From the NCBI RefSeq assembly GCF_021917145.1, contig NC_061063.1:6763944-6827943 (forward strand): a DNA stretch of 64,000 bases. The letters are read 5' to 3'. Origin of the DNA: Hypomesus transpacificus. Taxonomy: Eukaryota; Chordata; Actinopteri; Osmeriformes; Osmeridae. The position numbers were made by a program, and so were the translations under genes. Position 1 is the stretch's first letter. Every line of letters begins with the position of its first letter. Below, in pieces: positions 32,194-46,200 of the stretch. The notes beneath the pieces are model-generated. The model searched no databases. It had not been told where the DNA came from and saw only the letters and a program-made list of their open reading frames with translations.

Positions 32194-34238
32194 GTAGGGG
32201 AGGGGAGAAAGGGGAGGGGGCACATGAAGTTGTTTACTATGTTACTGTTTCACCATATTCTATTCCTTGATGTCATTCAGGATGTCCCAGATAATCTGAA
32301 TATCTATAATAATATGTTTATCCATTATTTATAATTTTGTATTACTTATCTGCGAATCTGTCAAGATTAACTCTCTGTACCTTTATCATGCACACTTATC
32401 CTTAGTAGAGAAAGGTTGGACACAAACTTTAGGAAGTCTTCTGGGATGTTGTGTGGTTAGATAACTAAAAGAGAGAAAAATGTCAGGACATTCGCATACC
32501 AGATGAAGGAGTCATTAATGTTTTGAAGATAGAACTGTACTGAAAGGGAAATGTTTTGACTCCCTGTCTGGCTTGACTCCAGTTTCATCATATCAATAGC
32601 TTGCTAACACAGAAGCATATTTTTGGCATGAGTTGCTGTCCAATTAGATGAAGCACCAAAATTATTATTCATGTAGTAACACTTGAAGCCACAAGTAAGA
32701 CACAAGAGAGTGATTGTCACCAAGTGAGAGAAGGACATTGAGGGAGGAGAGAAAATAGAGGGAAGGTGGGGATGAAATGTGTTTTCCATTAGTAGAAAAG
32801 ACGGCAACTTTGCTTTTGTCGTTAGTTCATAGTTGCCTCCCAAGTGGGTGAATAAGAAGAGGAAAATAATAGAGAGGGGGGAAAAAAAGTAGTGAGGGGA
32901 AAAGGGGAAAGTGGTTGGAGAAAAGAGGGAGGTGTGATCTGAGTGTGGTATGTGTAACTGGGGGGGGGGGGGAGGAGTCTGGTAGAGTCTGAGGCGAAAT
33001 GGAGTGAATAATTGAAGTAAACACTGAGATGTGGGTGTGGGTAAAACACAGGCCAGACTCCAAATCCTGGACTTCAGAAAGCAAACTACAGAGATTCCAC
33101 AGAAAAATGCCTCCTGCTGCCATTCTTGTGAAACAATAATCCTTAGTAAATAGCATCGTGACCTTCTGTAGACTAGTAGATCTGACTCCGCTGACTGCTA
33201 TTTATTTATGAGGACTTAGATGACTTTCTCTGAGGCACGCTCTCGACTAAGTGAGTCCTTTAGTGCTTTAGAGGCTGTCCGCATGCTTGCTCTCACGGGC
33301 GCTCATTGGCTGCTGCGGTGGGCCGGGAAAGGCGGCCGGATCCTCTGTCTCCCAGAGGACCCAATGTGCTGAGGTCACAGTTCTGAATCGCCTCCAAATG
33401 ACTTCACCCTGCGAAAGCACCTGCTTGGGGCAAACCCGCATTAAATCACTCTTATTGGCTGAAGGGAGCGAACCATTCTCTTTCATACGGTCCTAGAACA
33501 CAATGAGGAACTTTTGCCGCACTAAACGTGCTGCGTTTTCACTTTTACTAATGAAGAAGTCTGTGGTTCATTTAGCAGTTTATCGTAAAGCATCCGCTGA
33601 GGCACGGGGTTGGGTGTTGTGCTCTGAGACCCTGGACGGTTGGGGGTTGTAGTTCTTAGGTGAGTTGGTCTAATTGGGTACTTGAGACTCATGACTACAA
33701 CTCCATCCTGTCCCCAGGTAGACAGCCAGCTGTGTAAATAGGTCACAGATTGTTAGAGCCTGTGAGGACGGATGTCTCTGTCGTAAAAAGTCACCTATGT
33801 TGAAGGACGATTTCTTAGCAAACAGATGATTAAAAAAAAAAATTCACCTTTGCGTCTCCTTAGCCATCATTAGCTAGGCTATGGGACAATATGAAAGGCT
33901 TGTCCTACTCTTCGTTGAAAGTAGTTGAAAAGGCATTGTTGTTGGTTACGGTTTCCTGTTCTGGTGATGGTTGACAATTTTCTTTTTCATGTTTTTATCT
34001 CTTCCCTTCCCTGCACCCATCTTTTTTTCTCCCCAGTTGAAGGAAGGAGAGAGAAGGCTGGATAGACAGAAAGGAAAGATCGCCATCATCAAACAAGGAT
34101 TACTTTTCCCTTTCACCGTTATCCCCCCTTCCCCTTTGCCCCTATCCCATCTCCTTCTGGGACACTGCTTTCCCCTAAAAACTGTACCTGGTATCCAAAA
34201 CATCCCTCCTTAGTCACCCCTCACCCCCTCAATCTCTG
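30262..34238. other. ASH1L 5' introns, no other gene seen
   Basis: Non-coding sequence between the ASH1L promoter and the first coding exon. It includes a TG run followed by a G run at 32159-32200, purine-rich DNA at 32700-32980, and two imperfect copies of an ACTACAAC motif (near 33647 on minus and 33697 on plus) like ZNF143 sites. The acceptor for the first coding exon ends at 34036, leaving about 200 bases of 5' UTR before the ATG. Confidence 0.5.
31166..31260 (+). other. Probable ASH1L 5' UTR exon with upstream ORF
   Basis: A segment ending in a good donor (GATAAAG followed by GTGAGT at 31261) and possibly beginning after the CAG near 31165. It contains ATG in a near-perfect initiation context (GCCACCATGT, ATG at 31190) that opens a 12-codon frame ending at TAA, so it would be an upstream ORF. 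An exon is inferred only from the donor and the position between the promoter and the first coding exon. Confidence 0.3.
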
Positions 34239-37200
34239 ATGGATCAGAGGATTCAGGGGGGACCTGCGACTCCACCCCCCCTCCCCAACACAGCCCCTCC
34301 AGGGGAACGAGAGAAGGAAGTAGGGGGTGGAAAGAAAGATGAGGAGGAGGAGAAAAAGAAGAGGGAGAAGGAGAGAGAGGGCTCCCAGACCGAGTGTGGG
34401 GCTGGAGGAGGAGCCTCAACAGACCAGCAGCAGCAGTCTCCCCAGTTCTCCGTCAAGGAGACCAGCTTCTCCGAGGGCAATGTCAAGCTCAAGATCGGCC
34501 TGCAGGCCAAGCGCATGAAGAAGCCGCCCAAGATCTTGGAGAACTACGTGTGTCGTCCGGCCTTCAGAGCCACCGTCAGGCACAGCGGGCGAGGGGGCGG
34601 CCGCGGAGGCGGGGCCCGTGGAGGAGGGACCGGAGACGGGAGCCACCCAACTCCGAGCCCCCCACATGGAAGGGACAGGGAGCAGAGTCCCTGCATGAGC
34701 AGACCCGCCCCGCCATCCTCTTCCCTCGCCGCCACTCCTGCAGCCCCTACACCTCCACCACCTACTACTCCGACACCTCCCAGCACTATGTCACCCTCCC
34801 CAGTGAATGGGAGCGCTTCAGCTAAAAGGGTAAGCAGCACAGCATGTATGAACGTTTTAATTCAAAACCCATATCCCTGTCAAACTGAAGCCAGACTGAA
34901 GAGACTATTAGGAATTGCACAAGAGGCATCTGGTTCTGTCCTATGCCAAAAAAAGTAAAACACAGTAAGCAATACTGAATCCAGCACATCGGTGAATTCC
35001 TTCCCCTAACTTGGTTTGATGAATGACCTCACACGCTGAATTGTTTAAAAAAATGATCTTATTAGTCTTTTGATTTTGTTCAATCATCTTTATCGCTTTT
35101 TGTGCATTTTGTGTTTTTTCCTGACCTGTCTCGCGGTCCATGATGACCATCTCTCTAGCCCCCCCCCTCTTCTCCTTTCCCCTTTCTCTGTCTCTCCATC
35201 TTCATCTACAATTCTGTTTTACCGTGTCCTCTCCTGTCGTCCTCTCTCCGTGTCCTTGTGACGCCATCCCCCTCTTCGCCTCCTACCTACAGTCTCCTTT
35301 CAGAGCAATACTCTCTCTTCCTCCTCCCCATCCATCTCTTCTTGTCCTCTTCTTCCTCTGCTACTTCATCCCTCTCTCCCTCTCTGTCCCTGGTTTGACC
35401 CTCATAAGTGGTATTGAGCTAAGGGGAACATCCCCTCTGGGCAGGGCAGAGAAGTTGCAGTGGTAGTGGACAGAAAATCTCGTCAATGAACTGCGATTTA
35501 CACAGAGATAAACAAGACTTCACTGGATTGCTTTTAAGTCTTAGTCCATCTGATTGATGGATCATTTGCAGCTTGAATAGACCAGATCCGATAGCTTCAA
35601 TGTGGGTGATATTTTTAGCATTGGAAACCACATTTTCAGACAATTGGCTGTACACATGGTGACTTCAGTACATTTTCAATTATTAAATAAATCCTTGTCT
35701 GAGACTCTGGAAGTGCCATATAAATTCTACAGTGGCCTCTATGGATCACATGTAATCACTTGTCTTTTGTTGTCTCTTTCCAGGGTCTTCCAAAGATGGC
35801 TGGCAAGTCGGACACGCAGAAGTCTGACACGAAAGCAGCAGCGTCATCATTGGAGAGACCCCTCAATCTTCACCGCCCCTCAGCGGACAGTAAAACACAC
35901 CCATGCGGCAAGAAAACGCCCACTCCTCACCCCAACGCTCAGACGTCCTCCTCCCCTCCCACTCCCACGCCACAGGAAGCCAGTTTCGAGGGCGTGCCCA
36001 AACCACCACAGTACACCTACAGCGGCGAGAGTCAAAGGGAGAAAGAGAGGGCGACGTGTCCGACCTGGGGCACGCCCACCGTCACTGAGAAACTAGCCCA
36101 GCTCATAGCCACTTGCCCGCCCACCAAGTCCGCCAAGCCCATCAAGCCTTCTAAGATGGCCCCCTCTGCGGCGCACAGCAACTCAGGCTTTATGGCACCC
36201 ACACCCAAGCAGAGAGACCGAGCTCTAGTCAACAGAGCCACTTACTCCAGAGCCCTCCACCTTGCTCCACCACCTCCCGTGTCACGTCCTCCTGGCCGGC
36301 CATATGGCTCAAGGAACAAAGACAGTGTTTCTGAAAAGCTCTCCACCCCACCCAGGAAGGAAGAGGCAGAAGTGGTTGGTAAGTCCGGCAACAACAACAA
36401 TACCAACATTAACACTCCAAACAACTACAACTCCAGTAACAGCAGTCGCAGCAGCAGCCCTGCGCTCACCTATGGCAACAGCCGCCTAGCAACAACTTCA
36501 AAGGAGAACAATGACAGCAGCAACAATGGTGGCACCAAGCCATCGCTGCCACAGGCCCGTCTCGGTCACTGCCCACCACATAGTACGTCCTCACCCTCTC
36601 GCATGTCCTCGTCAGCCCCAGAGCAGAGGATGGGATCCGTTCACCAGGGCTCCCCTGCCTCCCAAACACACCAGGCCAGAGAGAACCCCTCCAAGGCTGA
36701 AGAGAGAGGGGAGAGGGAGCAGGACAGAGACAGGGACAAAGACAGCCCTAGAGACTTAACCAAAAACCCTTCTCTATCAGGATCAGGGAAGCTTGAAGGC
36801 AAGGAGAAGGGGGCGAGTCAGTCCCTCCTCAGAGTGGAAAGGGGGAAGAGCTCAAGCCCTACTAAGCGTAGTCCTAACCGGGACAGGGACCGTGACAGGG
36901 ACCAGAACAGGGACAGAGAGAGACGGCCCAGTGGGACCTCCAGTTCCCCTGTGTCTGTAAGACGCACTTCCTCACCACCAGAGACTGCTGGGGACAGTTC
37001 TCCACTTCCCCTCAGGGACGATTCACCTGACTCATCTCCAGACTCCCCACTAGAGCAGGACAGCAAACCCCTGAAGAAGCGCAGGGGCAGGAAACCACGT
37101 TGGACACGAGTAGTCAACAGGAATCCGAGGATGGGCCAGGGCAGCCCTTCAGACCAGTGCAAAACCACCATGCCTTTATCCTCCAGCCTGGATACACCCC

Positions 37201-40200
37201 CGCCCATACGCAGGCCCGTTGGACGGCCCCCAAACCCAAATAAAGTACACCCTGCCGCATCTCAGCTCTTCCCACCCAGGAAGAGGGGGAGGCCTAAGTC
37301 TAAGATGCCCAGGCTTGATGCCCCCACCCGTGGGCGTCCCCCCAACAAGCTGGTCCCTTCCAAAGTATTCTCCTCGTTACTAAAGTCTAAAGAGGAGCAG
37401 GACCCCCCTGTGCTTCACCCTGAGGTGGACTTAAACCCTCCCAAACCCATGCCCAGGAAGAGGGGGCGTCCAAAACGCCTACCCCCTACGTTGCCACAGG
37501 AGGGTCAGCCCCCAACCCTGGCTCCTGAGGCAGGAGAACGGTTCCGGAATAAGGGAAATGGGCAGCTGATCATGAAGACCATCATAGGCAAGATCAACAA
37601 GATGAAGAGTGTGAAACGCAAACGGATCCTGAGTCAGATCCTGCTCGGCCCGGGATCAGGACCAGAACAGGATCCGGCCCGAGGGGCATGCAGCGGGGTG
37701 GTGGGGTCGGTGGCGGCAGCCACCCAGTCCCTGTCTTCACTTGCGGCGTCCTTCGGAGGGAAACTTGGACCCCAGATCAATGTGAGCAAGAAGGGGACCA
37801 TCTACATGGGGAAGAGGAGGGGCCGCAAACCCAAAGCAGCGTCAAACCCCTCATCCGCCAATCAGACGCCTCCCCCCGAACTTTTTCTGTCCCCCAACAC
37901 CACCTCCCCTCCCCACCACCACCTCCACCACCCGTCCCAGTCACACCAGCTCTCTGCCTCCGAGGTGTTCCCCTCCCCCTCGCTATCCCAGTCCAGTGGG
38001 GGTCACAGTCCCGTCAGCGATGCCAGCTTCGTTGAGCCGGGGTCTGTGCACTTCCTGACACACCCTCACTACGGTCTCTCCCACCACGGCCATCACTCCT
38101 TCCCCTTCCCACCCCCCACTTTCTCCGCCCCTAACCCTCGCACCCTCGGCCCCCTCGGTAGCACCTCTTCCTCGGCGATGGTCAACCAGAAAAAGTCCTC
38201 ATGCCGTGGCTATCACCACCACCACCACCATTACAGGCAGCACTACCACTACCGTAAGCTCTCCCCTCCAAGGCCCCTGCACCCCACCTCCCCTGCCCCT
38301 CTCAGCGAGCTGAAGGAGGCCACGCCCTCGCCAGTCAGCGAGTCCCACAGCGAGGAGACAGTGCCCAGTGACAGCGGCATAGGAACAGACAACAACAGCA
38401 CGTCGGACCGAGGGGAGAAGGCCGGAGGACCCGGTGGGCTGGCTGGCGTGGTGGGTATGCCTCCGGGCAGCGGGGTACTGATGCCCGGGGTCATGGGATC
38501 CGCCATGGGAGCAGGACTAGGGCTCAATTCCCGGGGCAGACGGCGACACTCGTCCTCCGTGCTGCTGGAGCACCCCTCCCCTACGCCTTCTCCGCTAGGT
38601 GCGAGGTCTTCTCCCGACCCAAGGAGACCCCACCCGGCCACCCCAGCCTCCTCTCTGGTGAGCCACAAGGAGAAACACAAGCACAAATGCAAGCGTCGCA
38701 GCCACGGTTGCCCAGGATACGACAAGCTGAAGAGGCAGAAGCGCAAACGGAAGAAGAAGTACCTGCAGCTGCGCTCTCGGCGCCAGGACCCGGACTTCCT
38801 GGCGGAGCTGGATGAGATAGTTGTGAGGCTAAGCGAGATCAGGATAGCGCACCGCACACCGGCGCTCAGGCTGGGCAGCGGGCTAGGCATGGCGGGGGCA
38901 GCAGGGAGGGTACCAGGGGTGGCTGGCCGGCCCGGCAGTGGCATCGGAGGTGCAGGTGGCCCCCCTCCGCATCACTACCTGCACAGGGACCTCCTACCCA
39001 CCATTTTTAGGATCAACTTCAGCGGATACTACTCCCCCCACCCTGCCTACCCCTGCGACTCTCTGCACTATGTCCGTAAGCCGGACCTGAAGAAGAAGCG
39101 CGGACGGCCCCCCAAGCTTAGGGAGTCCATGTCTGAGATGCCCTTCGTTCCTGGGCTGGGCTTTCCTCTGTCTAGCGGGGGCTTCTACCACCCTTCCTAC
39201 AGCGTCCCCTACTCTTCTGGGCCTCTGGGGCTGGGCTACTACCGGGGCTACCCCCCAGCCAGTGCCCTCTACCCCCACCCCCACCACCAGGCCCCCCACT
39301 CAGCCCCGTCACACCACTCGCACCACTCTTCGTCTTTTCCCCAGCCCCCTCCTGCCTCCTACATGCACCACCACCACCCCTCGCACCTCCTCCTCAACCC
39401 CTCCAAGTTCCACAAGAAGAAACACAAGTACCTAGCAGGGGGCCGCTCCCCTGTGCTTTACCCGGCCATGTCGTCTGAGCTCTCCTTCAGCTGGCACCAC
39501 AAACACAAACACCGACACAAGCACCGTGAGCGCTGCGCCGAGGAGGATGGTGATGAGGGCGGGGCGGCGGCGGCAGGAGGAGCCGGGACCAGGGGAGGCG
39601 TGGCAGGGATGCCGGAAGGCGGGGGGCCGGCTCGAGTGGAGCGTGTGGGCAGCAGCAGCGGAGGGATGGCAGAGTCCTTGCAACGCTGTAGGTTCGGACG
39701 AGACTCCACCCCCACCGCTGGCGCCAATAAACAGGCTGCCACCCCTTCGGCCAACTCGCCTTCCTCGTCTTCGTCGTCTTCCGCGGACAGGTACAAGAGG
39801 AAAGAGAACACGCTGTCTTGCTTGGGGCCCTCCAGACTAGCGCTGGGCAGTGGGTCCAGGGGTCACCACCCTGTCGAGTCCTGGTTCAGGATGGGGACCG
39901 GTTCTGAGGCTGACTACGCCAAGCTGTCCCGGAACCCGGCGGTGGGCCAGGGCGTGTTTGCTGACGGCCAGGCCGACGACCCTGCCGGCTGCTCGGACAG
40001 TGAGGATGACGAAACCCTCACGCCCACGGAGGAACCGGAGGACCCCGGTTCCCAGGAGCCCCCGCACCACACTAACCTGTTTGCCTCTGCCCTGACGCGT
40101 ACCTCCATGAGGGGCGGACGAGGCCGGAAAGGAGGGGCCCCTGAGAGCGCCAGCTTCTCTCGCATGGAGAGGACACTGATGAAGGAGCGCTCAACGTCCG

Positions 40201-43200
40201 CGGAGAGGAGGGAGACGGGTGAGTCACCACTGCGTTGACGATGTGTATTTTTGAGTGAACTATTCCTTTAAAGAGGGAACGGTAGGGTTAAGCTATGGCA
40301 TGTCTGTAGTTGGAGAAATGTAGGTGATTTGTAAGGGAGGCTCAATGCATTGGATTTCTAGGAAAACATTAAACCCCAGCACCTATTTATAGCTTTGAAA
40401 GTTGATTTCTGCCCACATTAAAATTATTTGTGCACGGTGGAAATCAACCTAAATTGAATTTGACATTGTCTAAGGTGACTAAATCGTGCACAAAAGAAAT
40501 CCCAAAATAGTACTGCCATTATTGTTCTGGAATTCAGTGGTTTGAATGTTATTGGATGATGTCTGCTTAGTTTCAATGCTTGGCATCTAGGCTCATACTG
40601 GCACAGTACCCATGCTATTAGTTGTGGCATCGATTCCAGGGTGAGATATTCATGCAGTGACCCTCTCCGTCCAGCACCATATGGTAGACTGGGAACCGTA
40701 CCCCTGCTGAATCTGTGAGCTCTATACCTCTGTGTTGGCCTGTCTTTTTACAGAGACACACCCCATCGTCTGTAGAGTAGGCATAGTGTTGCCCTGACAT
40801 TAGATAGCCCTAACTAGCGATTAAAAGCTTGGCAGCAGTATCTCTCTCCCCCCCCCCCTAATTACTTCAACTGGCCTACTTTATGTGTGTTTTTTTGGAT
40901 TGTCCAGTTTAGATTCTTCAATTTCCATTGACATAATTGTGTTTCTGCGTGTGCTGCCGGGTGGTGTATAAGGCCCGTCTCTTCAGACAGATATCAGTAT
41001 CCTAAGCCCCCCGCCCCCTCCTTCTGCCACCCCAAGTTTAAAGGCTTCATCTTATCCCTGTGCACACTGCACCTGCTTTCAGCAAATACTGCTGAACAGG
41101 TAAGAGTGAGCACCATAGTAAAGATCCAGCGTCCTCAACAAGCAGACTGACAGAGATGGATGGGAGTGTATGTGTGTGTGTGTGGTTCCGGTGATCGAGC
41201 GTCTTTGCTCAGTGTGCGTGAGAGCACGACGGCACGTTTAGTAGAGGTCCCCTGGCGAAGTAGCGTGGTGAGGTGTCCAACCCCAGCCAGGGTAATCCTG
41301 GATTACAGCTCAGGACGCAGTCCATCGGTCAGCCCGACTGCGACCTCGAGGTAGCGTGGAGTGGCAGAGGGTGGGAATAAACGCACAGCACCATCAGCAT
41401 GGGAGGGAAAGAGGCGTCTGGGAGACGAAGCTTGTAGCTCCACGCCTCGTCATCCTTGGGTATTATTAGGAGTGTTTACTGTGAGAGGACTGGACAAGTA
41501 TCTTACTGTCTTATGTAATGTTTACGGAGAAGATCAGGAGACTACAGTGGTGTGCATTGTGAAGTCAAAAGAGTGATGTTGAATCTTAATGGGCAGTGCT
41601 TCAGTGCTATGGCAAAAAATTATCCAACCCGAACGACACTTTAATGAATTGCATTTTCCTTCTCTTTCCATCTCCACCCCTCTCTCTCTCTCTCTGCGTC
41701 TCTTTGTGTAGGTTCTGGGTCAGGTGTCCAGACACGAGGGGCCCACTCGGCCCCCGAGAGCCTTGAGGGCTCCCTCCTCCACCGCCAGCACCTTTACCAC
41801 CAGCACCACCAACCTCTCTTCCACTCCCACGCCTCCCACTGCGGCCACAGCTCCCCCTCCCCAGACTGCTGCCTGAACCCCTCCCCCCAGCACCACGCCC
41901 ATCGGGCCGGGCCCCCCAAGCACAGCCTGCACCACGTCAACAAGATCCTGCGGGCCAAGAAGCTCCAGAGGCAGGCACGCACCGGCAACAACGTGGTGAA
42001 GAAGAGGGGGCCCGGACGCCCCAGGAAACACCCGCTGCCGTCCCCGCCCCCCTCGCCCCCTGCCGAGGCGGCCCCGCCCAGACACCGGGAGAGAGGGGGC
42101 TCAGGGGGCCGCACCTGGGAAGGGGACACGGTGACGGATGCCATCGAGTCGGTGGTCCAGGGCCAGCGTAGGAGGTGCCAGAAGAGGAAACACTGGGATA
42201 GGGAGGGGGACGAAGAGGAGGAGGAGGAGGAGGAAGGAGAGGGGGATGAAGGGGAGGAAGGAACGACGGACAGAGAGGAGAACCTCGGTGGTCTTGGCAT
42301 GAGGTCCAGAGCTGGAGGAGGAGGAGAAGGAGGGGGAGGAGGAGGAGTCTGGCTCACCCAAGATGAGATGCACTGCTTTCGCAGGTAGAAACCACAGCAC
42401 ACCAACTGAATGGTGGCCACAGATTCATGTGTGGTGGCCTTCACATCACGTAGGCACTGACGTTTTGGATTCCTGCTAACGCTAAAACCTCCATCGGCAT
42501 TGCTAATATTAGAACATACCAGACGGTTATAGAGAAGAATTCATCAACCCCCCTTCATCACATTAACCAGAGTCATCTTTCTATTTCAGTGCCCTGGAGG
42601 GGAAGCCGGATGGGCCTGCCTCCCCTGAACGCCAAGAACCCGCCCCCACAGAGCAAGCTCCGCCCATGCCTATAACAACCCAACGGGAGAAAAGAGCAGC
42701 CAGGCCTCCAAAGAAGAAGTTCCAGAAAGCAGGACTCTACTCTGACGTGTACAAGACTGCAGAGTGAGGATCCGATGACCTTTTTAACCTGCACACACGT
42801 ATAAAAAAAGAAACCCTTTTCAAAAAAAAAAAAAAAAAAAGTCTTGTCACACATTCATTGATATTACACATCCACACATCCATATCGCCCAATTCATTGG
42901 TGCATCTTTCCGTTGTCCTCTGGGGGGGATCTCAGTCCACGCAGCCAGCTTCTGCAGCTCAAGAAGGAGAAGCTCGAGTATGTACCTGGGGAACACGAGT
43001 ATGGCCTTTTTCCCGCCCCCATCCACGTTGGTGAGTCTTGCCCCTTCCTCCGAGCCCCGTCACAGTCGAGCTGAACACTTGCCACACAACCTCCCGGCTA
43101 TTTCCAGAACGGAGCTACTTCTCCTCCTATTAACCCGTTCTCCGTCTCCAGGGAAGTACTTGCGACAGAAGCGCATCGATTTCCAGTTGCCTTACGACAT

Positions 43201-46200
43201 CTTGTGGCTGTGGAAACACGACCAGGTGATCCGTCTCACTGAGTGCTCATCCCCTTTCAAGCCCAGAGAAGTGTAGCTCGATAGCCCCCAGGCTTATAAA
43301 AAGATCAGTCTCCATTTCAGACCCTTGTTGTGCTATGTGGTTACTAAGCTCTTGTTTGTTTCTGTTCCAGCTGTACAAGAGGCCTGATGTGCCTCTTTAT
43401 AAAAAGATCAGATCAAGTGAGTACTTTTCCCGTTCCGACAACCCCTTCTAGACATAACGTAGCACCTTCATGGTATTCATCTGGTCTGATCTCCTGCCCA
43501 CGTGCCTTTTGACCTTGTTGAACCCTGTGTGATTCAGATGTGTACGTGGACGTGAAGCCTCTCTCCGGGTACGAGACCACCACCTGTAACTGCAGGGCCC
43601 CTGAGGAGCAGGAAGAGAAAGGTTGCCTTGACGAGTGCCTGAACAGGTGTGGACCCCAGTTAGCCTAGCCTAGGGGCTAATCAAGCTGAGTCATGATCCA
43701 TTTAGTCAAAACGGATGTTTTAGTCATGCTCAAGCTCCTGCAATATTGATTGACGCTGTTTGTCCACATCACATACGCCCGTCCCTCCAACCCCCAGGAT
43801 GAGTTTTGCGGAGTGCTCCCCCAGCACCTGTCCCTGCATGGATCAGTGTGACAACCAGCACATCCAGAGGCATGAGTGGGTGCAGTGCCTGGAGCGCTTC
43901 CGCGCCGAGGGCAAAGGCTGGGGCATCCGCACCAAGGAGCCCCTGCGCTCGGGCCAGTTCATCATCGAGTACCTGGGAGAGGTGGTCAGCGAGCATGAGT
44001 TCCGGTAAGGGATTGGCCCGGTCCTAAAGGCTTTATGGATATTGGTATTGATGTCTAGGAGTGGTGTCTTAATTTGCCTCCCCCGCCCCATCCCCCTCCC
44101 CTCACAGGAGTCGTATGATGGAGCAGTATTTTGCCCACAGCGGCCAGTACTGCCTGAACCTGGACAGCGGCATGGTGATCGACAGCTACCGTATGGGTAA
44201 CGAGGCCCGCTTCATCAACCACAGCTGCGAGCCCAATTGCGAGATGCAGAAGTGGTGAGTGGGCAGGCCGTGACATTGGCAGTCTCAGTCCCAAGTAGTC
44301 CAGACACAGACTCGGTTTTGTAATGCTTTAGTGTTCCTGGTAAATCTGCCCCCAGAAGCCTCAGGCAGTCATTCGTCTGGGTTAGTCACGATAGCCTGAT
44401 GAGATCACCCTGGCTTGTCTCTGCAGGAGGCTAAGTGCTTTTAAACCATTCTACTGAAATAAACCAATCGAGTCATCTGCGAAGCATTTCACCCCCTGGT
44501 TGCCCTAAATCCACAATCAGCCATCATCAGTCCAAGATCCTGCCTGCCGTTTACTTAGAACAATAATGCCCAAGGAGAGAGAGAGAGACACACACACACA
44601 CATACACCATTCAACTCCTGTGGGCCTGAACTCAGACAATTAACAATCACTGAGACCCAAGAGTCACCACACCTGCCACCTCCACCTCCCGTCCCGTACA
44701 GCAAGGTTGGTAATCTAGGACAGCGGCCTCACCAACGCTCCGTTGGGGCGCGGAGTGCAGCGGGGCTGGCCCCGAAATAAGGGATGGGTAGAGAGGAAAG
44801 ATTTTGAGCAGGAAAGTGTGGTGGACCTGCGAGCCATCCATCTTGTCAGCGAAGAGCGATTATGCGTAGTAGGACCTCAGACACAGCTGTAGTGCCCTGA
44901 GACAATGTGCTGAACTGGCTTTTTCCCCATCCTCACACAGAGAATACATGAGAAAACTTGTCTAAAAGGGGGCATGTGTAGCATTGCGGTGTGCCACAGA
45001 GCCCCACATGGCACAGAGTGTTGTTCAGCACGTGAGCTGTGCTCGTCTCCCTCCCCCAGGTCTGTGAACGGGGTGTACCGGATCGGACTGTTCGCCCTGA
45101 AGGACATGAACAGCGGAACGGAGCTCACCTACGACTACAACTTCCACTCCTTCAACACAGAGGAGCAGGTGACGCATGCTAGTGACATGTTGACTTCTGC
45201 CCAGCTTTGAGATCTTTTTTTTTTATTTACATCGAACACAATCTCATTCCCCCCCCCCCTCCCAAATCTCTATTCATCTCGCTACAGCAAGTGTGTCAGT
45301 GTGGCTCCGAGGGCTGCCGCGGCATCATTGGAGGGAAGAGCCAGCGAATCAACGGCCTGCCTGGCAAAGCGGGCGGAGCCAGGAGGCTGGGTCGACTCAA
45401 GGAGAAACGCAAATCCAAGCATCAGCTCAAGAAACGAGTGAGTAAAGAGGGAGAGTGAAAATGTGTCCCACTTGCACCATGTACAAGATTTGATGGAGCC
45501 AGACATTTATTTCAGACTGCAGTTCGTTTTTTCCCCCAGTGTTGAGGCTATCAAATGCTATCCACCATAGTTTGCAGTTCAGTAAGCGGCTGTCTCATTA
45601 AACAAAGAGCTCTTCTGCTCAGCTCCAGTGGAATCTCAGGTTCTGTATGTATATAGGGCATGAGTGTTTAATGTCTCTAAGGAGCTCATTGTGGGCCGCA
45701 CGGTTTCTAAAAGAGAGAAAAAAAAAGTGACACAAAGGACTTAAACACTAACAGGAGACTGTGTGACAGACGACAAGAGGATCAGCTTTCATCCACCTCT
45801 AACTCCCTCTCTTTCCTCTCTCTGCTTTTCCTCGCTCTCTCTCTCTGCTTTTCCTCTCTCTTTCTCTCTCTCTCTTTCTCTCTCACTCCTCTCTCTCTCT
45901 CTCTGTCCAGGAGGAGGAGTCAAGTGACAGCAGCAAGTTCTACCCTCACCTACTCATGAAACCAATGTCGAACAGAGAAAGGTGAAATATAGACACACAC
46001 ACACCTCCCCCACAGATTGTCAAACACAATCTGGGTCAACCTGCACACCAACCCACAGCCACGCCCAGGGGTAACGGTGAGGCTGTGCCGTGTCTCTCTC
46101 CCAGGAACTTTGTTCTGAAGCACCGTGTGTTCCTGCTGAGGAACTGGGAGAAGATGAGAGAGAAGCAGGAGCTGCTGAAGAGAGAAGGAGAGCGAGAGCG

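Noticed and set aside
34544-42444. Open frames antisense to ASH1L exons (for example 34544-34840, 38249-38944, 41794-42444)
   Set aside because: They are mirror frames of GC-rich biased coding sequence with proline, glycine and serine runs, and lack independent support.
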